The translations under genes and the position numbers were made by a program. The notes beneath the pieces were generated by a model. It had not been told where the DNA came from, did no database searches, and saw only the letters and a list, made by a program, of their open reading frames with translations. From contig NC_011666.1 in the NCBI RefSeq assembly GCF_000021745.1, positions 1,488,001-1,552,000 on the forward strand: a DNA stretch of 64,000 nt, in the 5' to 3' direction. This DNA comes from Methylocella silvestris BL2 (GTDB lineage: Bacteria; Pseudomonadota; Alphaproteobacteria; Rhizobiales; Beijerinckiaceae). Shown here piece by piece: positions 8,665-19,329 of the stretch; the first letter of the stretch is position 1, and every line of letters starts with the position of its first letter.

Positions 8665-9385
8665 CGTCTGCCTGCAAGGCCGAGGCGTTTGCCGCGCCCG
8701 ATTGGCTGAGTTCGACGAAGCGCGCGGCGTCGATCGGATCGAACATGATCTCGTCGCCAATCTCGGCGAGAACCATCGGCTCGCGGTCGAAATCGAAGAT
8801 TTTGACCGGCGTCCGGCCGATCTGATGCCAGCCCGTCGGCATGGCGATGCTAGCGATCAAGGCCTGCCCCGCGGCGATCAGCAAGGATCCCGGCGGAACA
8901 GGCGGACGCGGCGCCGGCCGGCGCGAGATGTTGAGCGCAGGCGGCAGGCCGCCGAGGAAGATATAGCCCGGGGCAAAGCCATACATATAGACGCGATAGA
9001 CCGCCGCGCTTTGCAGCGCGACGACTTCTCCGGTCGAGAGCCCGAGGCTTTTGGCGACGTCCCCAAGATCTTCGGCGAAGGGCGCATCATAGCACACCGG
9101 CACGCGCCAGCGGCGCGGCGCACGGACGCCCGCCGGCTGCACGATCAGGATGCTGACGGCGCAGCGTAGCGCGCCGAGCGCGATTCGAGCTGGATCATAA
9201 TGGATCATCAACGAGCGATAGGTCGGAACCGTCTCCACGACCCCGTCAAGGCCGGCGCGGCCCAGCGCGGCGTCGAGCGCGACGACGCGGGCGTTGACGG
9301 CAGGGTCGATCGTCTCGCCAAATTCGACGACCAGCGCGCGCTCGCCGGCGAGCAGGAAGCGTGGGTAGGCCACGGCGTCCGTCAT
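8657..9385 (-). CDS. pxpB: 5-oxoprolinase subunit B (allophanate hydrolase subunit 1-like)
   Basis: 242 residues of the KipI/PxpB family: YPRFLLAGERALVVEFGE at the N-terminus, VPTYRSLMIHYDP, then the signature YMYGFAPGYIFLGGLP and PTGWHQIGRTPVKIFDFD. It pairs with PxpC. The ATG at 9385 sits ten bases after the pxpA stop; the longer frame to 9499 lies inside pxpA. Role in pyroglutamate cleavage is assigned from the intact three-gene set. Confidence 0.9.
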   Translation of the reverse strand: MTDAVAYPRFLLAGERALVVEFGETIDPAVNARVVALDAALGRAGLDGVVETVPTYRSLMIHYDPARIALGALRCAVSILIVQPAGVRAPRRWRVPVCYDAPFAEDLGDVAKSLGLSTGEVVALQSAAVYRVYMYGFAPGYIFLGGLPPALNISRRPAPRPPVPPGSLLIAAGQALIASIAMPTGWHQIGRTPVKIFDFDREPMVLAEIGDEIMFDPIDAARFVELSQSGAANASALQADGG

Positions 9386-9395
9386 ATGACAATCA

Positions 9396-10196
9396 TCATT
9401 TTTGAGCCGGAGCCGCAAAGGGCGCGATGCGGATTCCCTTCGCCTCGAGGCGCGTCCGCACCTGCTTCGCTGTCGCGACGGCGCCGTGATGATCGCCATG
9501 CACGCAGATGGAATCGATGGCCGCCGCGATCCGTTTTCCCGATTGCGCGATGATCGCCCCCTCCCCGATCATGGCGAGAACGCGGGCGGCGATTGCGTCC
9601 TTGTCGGTCAGCACGGCGCCCGGCGCCGCGCGCGGCGCGAGCAGGCCCTCATCGGTATAGGCGCGGTCAGCGTAAATCTCGCGCGCGACGTCAAGACCCG
9701 CAGCGGCGCCCTCTGTCTCAAGCGGCGTGCCGGCTATGGCGAGAAAGGAGAGGCCGCGATCGACTGCCTTCGTTGCGTGGGCGAGGGCGCGCGCGACGTC
9801 GCGCTCGACCATGGCGAGATTGCTCAAGGCGCCGTGAATCTTGACATAGGAGATGCGGCATCCGGCCAAGGCCGCGACCCCGAGCGCCGCGCCGATCTGA
9901 TAGGCGATCAGGCGCTCGAGTTCGCCAAGGCTGAATTGTTGCGGGCGCCGGCCAAAACCCCAGAGATCGGGATAGCCGGGATGGGCGCCGAGCGCGACGC
10001 CCTTCTCCCTGGCGGTCGCGAAGACGGCGGCCATGATCTGCGGATCGCCCGCGTGAAAGCCGCAGGCGACGCTGGCGCTCGACACGATCTCCAGCATCGC
10101 GGCGTCATCGCCCATCGCGTAGGGACCGAAGCCCTCGCCGCAATCGCAGTTGAGATCGACCGAAAGACTAACGCTTTCGCCTTGCGGTCCGCTCAT
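9396..10196 (-). CDS. pxpA: 5-oxoprolinase subunit A (LamB/YcsF family)
   Basis: 266 residues, typical length. Family signatures are VDLNCDCGEGFGPYAMGDD at the start, SVACGFHAGDPQIM, LGAHPGYPDLWGFGRR, YVKIHGALSN and the C-terminal CVHGDHHGAV. First gene of the pxpABC operon, whose product hydrolyses 5-oxoproline with ATP. No transporter or KipR-type regulator accompanies it, so control is not evident. Confidence 0.93.
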   Translation of the reverse strand: MSGPQGESVSLSVDLNCDCGEGFGPYAMGDDAAMLEIVSSASVACGFHAGDPQIMAAVFATAREKGVALGAHPGYPDLWGFGRRPQQFSLGELERLIAYQIGAALGVAALAGCRISYVKIHGALSNLAMVERDVARALAHATKAVDRGLSFLAIAGTPLETEGAAAGLDVAREIYADRAYTDEGLLAPRAAPGAVLTDKDAIAARVLAMIGEGAIIAQSGKRIAAAIDSICVHGDHHGAVATAKQVRTRLEAKGIRIAPFAAPAQK

Positions 10197-10353
10197 CGCC
10201 CCTCATCCGGAAAGGCTGGAGCGGTTGCTCCAGCTTCGAAAGGCGGAGCATAGTCTTGTCGGCCGGATGGATTCAAATCCAGCGTCGCCTCGGCGCATCT
10301 TACGCGCAATCGACCGCGCTAGGATCGACGCCGGCGCGAATAGGCCTCGAAGC

Positions 10354-11286
10354 CTATTTTGGCGGTGGGCGCTGTTTCATGCGTTCGTCGATGAGCATAT
10401 TGGCGATGGTCATGCGCCGCGCCGCGCCGCTTCTTTGCGCCGGCGCGAAGCGATCGGGATGGTTCTTCTTGGCGAAATCGCGACGGATGCGGCGCAGATC
10501 GACGATCGCCAGATCGGCGCTGAGGCCGAGCTCTTCGGCGATAGCCTCATCCTCTCCCATCGGCGGCGGGGCGGTGCGGAGCGACGACGCAGGCGCCTCT
10601 TGAGCAGCGTCCGCGAGTCCCGGCGTTTTCATCCGCCGCCATGCGAAGGGAAATTGCTGGAGCAGCCGCCGCAGCGCGTGAACCGGGTTGCCAACCGGCC
10701 CGTTTGCGAACGGCTCGTCCCCGTTCGGCGGCGCGGCGCCAGCGCTTCCGCGCGGCGCGGCGTCCGCATCGTTTTGCGCCGGACGGGCGCCGAAATCGCG
10801 CCAGTCCCATGAAAAAGGCCCGGAGGCGCGGGTTCGTTCGGCGCCCCGGGCCGGACGCGGCGCCGCGGTTTCATTCGGCGCCTTCGCTGCCTGCTGCGCC
10901 ATATAGGCGGCTTTTGCCCGCGCCTGCGCGGATTTCACCCAAGATGCGTCGATCGTCGACGCTGGGCCAGGGCTGCGATCGCTCGACGGCTTGAATGAAT
11001 CGCGGGGCGCCGCTTTTGCCGGCTCGTGACCACGGAGTCCGGCCAGAATATCGCCGAAGTCGGCGGATCCCGATTTTTTCGCCTGGATCATCGACGCGAG
11101 CCACTCCGCTATGCCGGACCATTTTTCCGTACCCTTTGGCAGAGCCTTGGGGACCGTCGGTTGAGTCTGATCGGGAGCAGTTGAATTTGCGTTAAGTCCA
11201 GGCCGCGAAATCTCCCCTTGCCCGGATCGCAGCTTGGCGGGCGGACGAATAACAAAAGCGTCACTTGAAAGCTTTATGCCCAACAA
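10354..11286 (-). CDS. Protein with C-terminal J-domain (DnaJ-like co-chaperone)
   Basis: Up to 310 residues. The last ~60 residues read as a J-domain: helix I (DLAIVDLRRIRRDFAKKN), the diagnostic HPD at about 276-278, then a helix ending IANMLIDERM. The first ~230 residues are low-complexity, rich in Ala, Pro and Arg, with no domain recognised. J-domains stimulate DnaK/HscA ATPases, so this is probably a dedicated targeting co-chaperone. The start is uncertain: 11286 is one of two tandem TTG codons 35 bp from the divergent gene; the first ATG is at 11091. No DnaK-type gene is nearby. Confidence 0.7.
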   Translation of the reverse strand: MLGIKLSSDAFVIRPPAKLRSGQGEISRPGLNANSTAPDQTQPTVPKALPKGTEKWSGIAEWLASMIQAKKSGSADFGDILAGLRGHEPAKAAPRDSFKPSSDRSPGPASTIDASWVKSAQARAKAAYMAQQAAKAPNETAAPRPARGAERTRASGPFSWDWRDFGARPAQNDADAAPRGSAGAAPPNGDEPFANGPVGNPVHALRRLLQQFPFAWRRMKTPGLADAAQEAPASSLRTAPPPMGEDEAIAEELGLSADLAIVDLRRIRRDFAKKNHPDRFAPAQRSGAARRMTIANMLIDERMKQRPPPK

Positions 11287-11321
11287 CTAAGCCGGCTATC
11301 GTGCAGCCATTGGAGCCAAAA

Positions 11322-11951
11322 ATGAAAATGCGCCTGCCTTTGTTGACCGCTGCCGCTCTCGTCTGCGGCCTTGCTGTTTCCGCCCACTCCTTCGCGCAGG
11401 ACATGCCGCACGGCGGACCTCCCGCCCCGCCCAGCGCCGGCGCCGACAAGCCTGAGAAGCATGGACCGCCGCATCCGCGGTTTTCGGCGGCCGACCGCGA
11501 AGCCTTCTTCGACGCGCGGCTCGCCGCCCTGCACGTCGGCCTCAAATTGACGCCGGATCAGGAGAAGCTGTGGCCGCCGGTCGAGGCGGCTCTTAAATCC
11601 GGGGCCAAAGCCGCCTCCGACCGCTTCGAAAAAGCCCACAGCGAGCCGCCGCCGACCAACGCCATCGCCTGGCTGCGAAAGATGAGCGAAGAAGACCTCG
11701 CCAAAGGCGAATCCTTGAAATCGCTCGCCGACGCAGCGGCGCCGCTCTACCAATCCTTAAGCGATGATCAGAAGCGTCGCCTGCCATTCCTGCTGCACGG
11801 CGTCAGGCCGCATGGCTTTGGCCCGTGGGGAGGCCATGGCGGCCCGATGATGACGCATGACGATCACGCCGGCGGAGGGATGATGGACCGCGACCATGGC
11901 GATCACGACCATCCAGGCGATCACGATGGGGACGATAACGGCGACGAATAA
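11322..11951 (+). CDS. Spy/CpxP-like periplasmic LTxxQ-motif protein with His/Asp-rich tail
   Basis: 209 residues. A signal peptide (KMRLPLLTAAALVCGLAVSA, cleavage near SFA-QD) precedes a helical region with the motif LKLTPDQEKLWPPVEAAL, as in Spy/CpxP and RcnB-neighbouring LTxxQ proteins that act as periplasmic chaperones or metal-stress proteins. The last ~45 residues are packed with His, Asp and Gly (DHAGGGMMDRDHGDHDH), a plausible divalent metal site. Start 11322 follows TGGAG six bases upstream. Divergent from the J-domain gene. Confidence 0.8.
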   Translation: MKMRLPLLTAAALVCGLAVSAHSFAQDMPHGGPPAPPSAGADKPEKHGPPHPRFSAADREAFFDARLAALHVGLKLTPDQEKLWPPVEAALKSGAKAASDRFEKAHSEPPPTNAIAWLRKMSEEDLAKGESLKSLADAAAPLYQSLSDDQKRRLPFLLHGVRPHGFGPWGGHGGPMMTHDDHAGGGMMDRDHGDHDHPGDHDGDDNGDE

Positions 11952-11958
11952 AATCGGC

Positions 11959-11986
11959 GCCTGCCGTGGCGAGCGCCATGGCAGGC
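11959..11986. terminator. Strong hairpin between convergent genes
   Basis: GCCTGCC-G-TGGCG, loop AG, CGCCA-T-GGCAGGC pairs over 12 bp with one mismatch, eight bases after the LTxxQ gene stop and before the end of the convergent gene. No T tract follows, so it may act as an mRNA end-protecting or bidirectional hairpin. Confidence 0.5.
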
Positions 11987-12001
11987 CGCCTCAGGCGTTG
12001 T

Positions 12002-12502
12002 TCACGCCGGAAGCTTGAGCGCCGAAGCGATTTCGGAAACCGTCGCCTTTTCCGCCTCGGTCACCCTGACGCCGCCGAATCCAAGGAAGCCGCCTTCGCT
12101 CGAGGCTTCGGCGGTCTTCTCGGCGATGTGTTTCAGCCAATCCTTGAAGCCCGGCGCATCCTGCGGCGCCTTGGCGTCGACAAGCGCGCCAACTTCGGCA
12201 AGGGTCGACAGCGCCCTCGCCTTGAGCGCGCCGGGGTCCGCTCCGGTAAACTCGGCCTCGAGCGCTTGGCGCGAGGCGGTCCTGCCCTCCGACGTTTCAA
12301 TGTCGGCGACGACCGCCTTGGCCAGCGCGGCCGCGCCCGGATCGTTTCTCGCCTCAAGGAGAGCGTGTCCGCTGGCGAATCCCTCCTTGATCATGCCGAA
12401 CAGGCCGCTCGGCTCCGCCAGCGTGACCGCCATGCCGGCGAGCACCGGCGCGGTGAGGATCTTGCTCCATTCGTCGGCCGTAAAATCCGCCTTCCCAGCC
12501 AT
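12002..12502 (-). CDS. Conserved-looking hypothetical protein, 166 aa
   Basis: Opening FTADEWSKILTAPVLAGMAV, largely helical and Ala-rich, with a C-terminal region containing GGFLGFGGVRVTEAEKATVSEI. No signal peptide or clear transmembrane helix. The start at 12502 has a perfect AGGAGG five bases upstream, one of the best ribosome-binding sites in the window, so it should be well translated. The coding frame has strong third-position GC. I do not recognise a function. The kinase gene lies upstream on the same strand, 78 bp away, so co-transcription with it is possible. Confidence 0.65.
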   Translation of the reverse strand: MAGKADFTADEWSKILTAPVLAGMAVTLAEPSGLFGMIKEGFASGHALLEARNDPGAAALAKAVVADIETSEGRTASRQALEAEFTGADPGALKARALSTLAEVGALVDAKAPQDAPGFKDWLKHIAEKTAEASSEGGFLGFGGVRVTEAEKATVSEIASALKLPA

Positions 12503-12580
12503 CACGTCCTCCTGTTGATCGACGCGCGGCGCACCGGCCGGCATGATGCACTAAATATTTGGAATCGATCAAATTAGGCT

Positions 12581-14035
12581 TTAGCGCTCGGCGCGCAGCG
12601 GCACCAGCATGCGCAGCCGGAATCCCTCCGGCTCAAAGGCGACATTGACCTCGGCGCCGATTTGCTGAGAGAGCACGCGCTTCAGCAGCATCGAGCCAAA
12701 TCCCTCGCGGCCGGGCGGAGCGACCCGCGGCCCGTCGGATTCGCTCCACTCCCAGCGCAGCGCAGCCCCGGCCGGCCCCTCGGCGAGACTCCACTCGACG
12801 GCGACATGGCCCGACTCGAACGCAAGCGAACCGAACTTGACGGCGTTGGTCGTCAGCTCATGAACCGCCATGCCGAGCGGCACCGCGATCTGCGAGGGCA
12901 GTTCGACAGGCGGCCCTTTCAAATGGACGCGATTGCGGCCATTGCCGGCGTAGAGGCCAAGCTCCTGAATAAGCAGATGCTCGAAAGAGACGCATTGATC
13001 GAGCTCATCGGTCATGACCGCATGCGTCTTGGCGAGCGAGCCGATGCGCCCGGCGAAGGCTTCCTGAAACTCCTCGATGGTCGCGGAGCTCTTGGCGGTC
13101 GTGTTCATCACGCCCTGCACCGTCGCGAGCGTGTTGCGGACGCGGTGATGCAATTCCCGAATGAGCAACGCCTGCCGCTGATCGGCCCGGACCATGTTGG
13201 TGACGTCCGATCCTTCGATAAAAATGCCGCTTACCTCTCCATCCTCGCCAAGGATCGGCTGGCACGTCAAATCGATGAAATATTCCCTGATCTGCCCGTC
13301 GCCGCCCTGCAACAGGATGCGCATCTTGCGGCCGGCGAACGCCTCTCCCGAATTATACACTTTGTCGAGGACGTCCATGAAGCCCTGGCTCGCCAGTTCG
13401 GGCAGGACGTCACGCATGCGCTTGCCGACAACGTCGCGTCCGCCGATAAATTCGGCGTAGGATTTATTGACCATATCGTAGACGTAGTCGCGCCCGCGCA
13501 GCACGCACATGAAATTGCTCGCGTGCATGAACAGCCGGTGCAAATAATGAGCGGTGGTGAGAAGCGTCTGGTTCAGCACCTGAGCCATCTCCAGACGCTG
13601 CGCGGAGGTTGCGCCCGTCGCGCCCGGCCCCGGCTGCGGCCCGGCGGGCGGCGCGAGCGCCGAAATATCCCTTGTATTCTGAACGATATAGGCGACTTTC
13701 CCATCCGCGCCGTGGATCGGCGTATGGGTGCAGGTCCAGCGCCGGGGTTCGACGCCATACGCGCCGGCAATGGGATAGTCGAGGCTCGGCATCACGTCCA
13801 CGACGCCTTCGTCGCGCACCCGCTCGAAGGATTTCTGCAATTTGACGCGGCTCGGCCCCTCGCCCGGAAAAGCCTCGAAGACATTCACGCCGATCAGGCT
13901 GGCGCTGTCGCGACCCGTCACGTCGAGATAGGCGCGATTGGCCGCAACGATATTCAGATCGGCGTCCATAACCATAGTCGGGGCGGGAAGACTATTGAAG
14001 ACAGCCTCGAAGTCCATGCAATCGACCAACTTCAT
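12581..14035 (-). CDS. PAS-containing HWE-family sensor histidine kinase
   Basis: 484 residues, no transmembrane segment, so cytoplasmic. Two PAS-like domains (FNSLPAPTMVMDADLNIVAA near residue 12 and FMCVLRGRDYVYDMVN near 175) precede the kinase. The H-box LLIRELHHRVRNTLATVQGV at about residue 290, N-box HELTTNAVKFGSL and the WEWSESDGP (WxE) motif place it in the HWE class, common in alphaproteobacteria for light, redox or general-stress signalling. No flavin-binding LOV cysteine motif is visible. No response regulator is adjacent, so its partner is elsewhere. Start at 14035 has only a weak ribosome-binding site; an ATG six codons on is the alternative. Confidence 0.88.
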   Translation of the reverse strand: MKLVDCMDFEAVFNSLPAPTMVMDADLNIVAANRAYLDVTGRDSASLIGVNVFEAFPGEGPSRVKLQKSFERVRDEGVVDVMPSLDYPIAGAYGVEPRRWTCTHTPIHGADGKVAYIVQNTRDISALAPPAGPQPGPGATGATSAQRLEMAQVLNQTLLTTAHYLHRLFMHASNFMCVLRGRDYVYDMVNKSYAEFIGGRDVVGKRMRDVLPELASQGFMDVLDKVYNSGEAFAGRKMRILLQGGDGQIREYFIDLTCQPILGEDGEVSGIFIEGSDVTNMVRADQRQALLIRELHHRVRNTLATVQGVMNTTAKSSATIEEFQEAFAGRIGSLAKTHAVMTDELDQCVSFEHLLIQELGLYAGNGRNRVHLKGPPVELPSQIAVPLGMAVHELTTNAVKFGSLAFESGHVAVEWSLAEGPAGAALRWEWSESDGPRVAPPGREGFGSMLLKRVLSQQIGAEVNVAFEPEGFRLRMLVPLRAER

Positions 14036-14421
14036 CCAAAGATTTCGAGAATGGACCTTGGCTGATAAAAAGCCTCGGCGGAAACGAATAGCCGCGCCCC
14101 TGATGCTGCAGGCGTCGACTACGATACTGCGAGGCTTACGACAAGAACCGCGATTGAACCTCTCAAACTTTTTATGAACGCCATTATTTCATGATCGTGA
14201 GATATTTTGTGCTCTCGTAAGAAGCGGGGTTCGCGAACAGAGAGCCGCCGGCGGACCGGCCTCGGATATCGCCAGCACAGGCCAACAACAACGAGCAGAA
14301 CCCTGTTTGGTTGCATATTCGGGATTGGGATCGGCTTATCCGGCGCCGATTTTCTGCTGATGGTGGCGCCGCGCCGCCTTGGCGCCTATGCTGGCGCGAT
14401 CATTCTTCATGCAAGAGCCCC
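14036..14421. other. Divergent kinase/polA intergenic region
   Basis: About 385 bp. The part near 14160-14230 is AT-richer than its surroundings and probably holds the kinase and polA promoters. Small frames here lack family support. No sigma-factor-specific promoter, operator or structured RNA was recognised. Confidence 0.5.
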
Positions 14422-17463
<3,042 letters not shown>

Positions 17464-17600
17464 GCTACGCCTCGCTCGTACTTCCCTTTTCCGCGATCAA
17501 TCGTCTTCCAAGCCAAGCCTCAAACGCTTGAGCGCATTGTTTTCGAGCAGAATGATTCAGTCCGCCCATACAGAAAAACGCGCGCGCCGGGCGCTGATTT

Positions 17601-17618
17601 TGACCACAATCGTGGTCA
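17601..17618. promoter_or_regulatory. Perfect 7+4+7 palindrome, candidate operator
   Basis: TGACCAC-AATC-GTGGTCA is a perfect inverted repeat in an intergenic region. No adjacent regulator gene exists, so the binding protein is unknown. It lies about 140 bp downstream of polA. Confidence 0.45.
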
Positions 17619-17800
17619 TCGATGCGTAGATTTTGCATATCACGATGATCAATGAATTCAGCGGCCAAGCGGGTCTCACCTATAGTTAAGCCTATGCAAT
17701 AAACCGGGCTGGGCTTTCATTTTGCACTGCACAGTAATTTCCTCAGACGGCGGCAAAAACTCAAAAAGTGATTGTTGGATTCGTCCAATTTTTGGCTGCT

Positions 17801-17814
17801 TTGATTTGAATCAA
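17801..17814 (+). promoter_or_regulatory. FNR/FixK-type binding site
   Basis: TTGATTTGAATCAA matches the FNR/FixK consensus TTGAT-N4-ATCAA at every defined position and is itself a full palindrome. It lies 112 bp before the first of two tandem DUF6894 genes, which suggests oxygen-responsive activation, with the transcription start near 17849 if activation is class II. Confidence 0.7.
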
Positions 17815-17925
17815 GGCCGTTGCTTTGAAGTGACTGTGGGATGCGCCCTCATCCCGTGACCGGGGTCGCCATTTCAACCAGCCGCGGCTCTAGAGTCATA
17901 GACAGAACACGCCGCCGGGTCCCCG

Positions 17926-18156
17926 ATGCCGCTTTTCACCTTCGAGGTTTTTGACGGAGAGGGGCCGATTAGTCGCTGCGTCCGGAACTTGCCCGATCGC
18001 AAGGCCGCCCTCCGCTACGCTAAACTTCTAAAGACGGAAATGGCGCATCGGCAGGGCGTCGAGATCACGGTGCGAAACGCGGAGGGCGCGGTCGCGGCGC
18101 AGATCAGAAGCGCCTCTCAGCGCGCGACGCACGAATCCCGCCGCTCGGGCGGCTGA
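17926..18156 (+). CDS. Small DUF6894-like protein, first of a tandem pair
   Basis: 76 residues, opening MPLFTFEVFDGEGPISRC, then LPDRKAALRYAKLL and VEITVRNAEGAVAA. This three-part pattern (short beta strand ending in DG, an Ala-rich helix, and a strand with a DG/EG turn) resembles DUF6894, small Hyphomicrobiales proteins of unknown function. It shares the pattern MxLFTFE...LPxxKAAxxY with the next gene four bases downstream, so the two arose by duplication. No good ribosome-binding site precedes the ATG. The upstream FNR/FixK box suggests expression under low oxygen. Confidence 0.72.
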   Translation: MPLFTFEVFDGEGPISRCVRNLPDRKAALRYAKLLKTEMAHRQGVEITVRNAEGAVAAQIRSASQRATHESRRSGG

Positions 18157-18160
18157 CGCG

Positions 18161-18421
18161 ATGGCGCTCTTTACGTTTGAGATCAGTTACGAAGACGGTC
18201 CATCCGCGGTGACGGTGGAGGAATTGCCAAACCAGAAAGCAGCCTGGTGCTATGTCGAATTTCTGGCCTCTCAGCTCAAGACCCGGAGCGGCGCGCGCAT
18301 CTGGGTCACAAATTCCAAGGGAGAGGTCATCATTCACGCGGGCGCCGCCACGGCGCTCGCCTCGATCGACTGGTGCCACGACGCAACCTGCCCGCTAAAG
18401 CCCCGCAACAAGGGCCGGTGA
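18161..18421 (+). CDS. Small DUF6894-like protein, second of a tandem pair
   Basis: 86 residues: MALFTFEISYEDGPSAVTV, LPNQKAAWCYVEFLASQL, then ARIWVTNSKGEVIIHAG and an extra C-terminal WCHDATCPLKPR tail with two cysteines absent from its paralogue. It starts four bases after the first copy and is presumably co-transcribed. Function unknown; the cysteine tail is a divergence between the copies. Confidence 0.72.
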   Translation: MALFTFEISYEDGPSAVTVEELPNQKAAWCYVEFLASQLKTRSGARIWVTNSKGEVIIHAGAATALASIDWCHDATCPLKPRNKGR

Positions 18422-18438
18422 GAAGCCGGACTTCCGTT

Positions 18439-19320
18439 CTATTCCGCCTTTCCGGACCAGCGCTGCGAACCGAACGCCTTGGCGATTGCGGCGGCGCGCG
18501 CAGTCTGGACGGCTTCCGCGGAATCGAGCCCGCCTTGATCCGACGCCAGTCCTATTCCGGCGCAGGCGTTGAGGGCGGCGGTCAGCAGCTCGGCCTTGGG
18601 ATAGGGGCCGCCGGAGCGCTCGCCATAAGCGCAATAGTCGCAGGCACAAATGCTCATCAGCAGCGCGAAATTTTCGGGCGCGTCAAAGGCGCCGAGCCGC
18701 TCCAGCATCAGGGCGACGGGCCCCGCCCGCACTTCGGATGCGCGATGCACGCGCTCGCATTCGGCGAGCGCCAATAGGGCGAGCGCACGGCAATCCTCCG
18801 AAATCTGGAAGCGCGCGCAAATCGCCCTGATGCGCGGACCGCCGCGCTCGATATGCCGGTAGTGGGACGGCAGATGCTCGCGCGGCGAATCCGACTTGCC
18901 GACATTCATCACGAGCAGGGAGAAGCGCACGGAAAGCGGCGCGCCGCGCTTCGCCGCCTCGTCGAGCGCCTTCATGAGATGGGCGCCAAGATCGACCTGC
19001 GGCGGATCGTCGGCGATCTGCGGCACGCCAAACAGCGCGTCCACTTCCGGCAGCGCGATGGCCAGCGCCCCGCAGGCGCGTAGCGCCTCGATCATTCGGG
19101 AGGGCGCGCCGGCCATCAGGCCGTGCGCCAACTCCGGCCATATCTTGGATGGCTTGAGGCCAATCAACACGCCCGCCTCGACCGCGGCGCGCATATCGTC
19201 CCACGCCTCGTCATCGAGCCCGTCGCCGCTTTCGCCAAGCAGAGCGGCAAAGCGCAGGAGGCCGAGGCCCGGATGCGTTTGCGTCAGTTCAGCCGGCAGC
19301 GCCCCGAAGTCATGGCTCAT
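18439..19320 (-). CDS. CCA-adding-enzyme-like protein lacking the nucleotidyltransferase head, with degenerate HD site
   Basis: 293 residues matching only the body and C-terminal HD part of bacterial tRNA CCA-adding enzymes: KPSKIWPELAHGLMAGAPSR, VLRACGAL-like ALRACGALAIALPEVDALFGVPQ, VDLGAHLMKALDEAA and YPKAELLTAALNACAGI. The ~140-residue polymerase head with the GGxVRD motif is absent, and no gene encoding it is adjacent. The HD metal pair expected in LLHDLGK reads LVMNVGK here (Met138-Asn139), while HYRHIERG is kept. It cannot add CCA and probably cannot hydrolyse phosphates; tRNA or RNA binding is a possible remaining role. It starts nine bases after fadB, so the two are an operon. Confidence 0.8.
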   Translation of the reverse strand: MSHDFGALPAELTQTHPGLGLLRFAALLGESGDGLDDEAWDDMRAAVEAGVLIGLKPSKIWPELAHGLMAGAPSRMIEALRACGALAIALPEVDALFGVPQIADDPPQVDLGAHLMKALDEAAKRGAPLSVRFSLLVMNVGKSDSPREHLPSHYRHIERGGPRIRAICARFQISEDCRALALLALAECERVHRASEVRAGPVALMLERLGAFDAPENFALLMSICACDYCAYGERSGGPYPKAELLTAALNACAGIGLASDQGGLDSAEAVQTARAAAIAKAFGSQRWSGKAE

Positions 19321-19329
19321 GGCGCCCGC

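Larger units (their letters stand above)
17464..17925. other. Intergenic region with two palindromes, including an FNR/FixK box
   Basis: 460 bp of lower GC. It holds an 18-bp palindrome (17601-17618) and a perfect FNR/FixK-type site (17801-17814), both listed separately. A 67-codon frame on the minus strand (17465-17668) has no family support and is not called. Confidence 0.6.

Noticed and set aside
17465-17668. 67-codon minus-strand frame after polA
   Set aside because: No ribosome-binding site, no family pattern, and a palindromic site lies within it.
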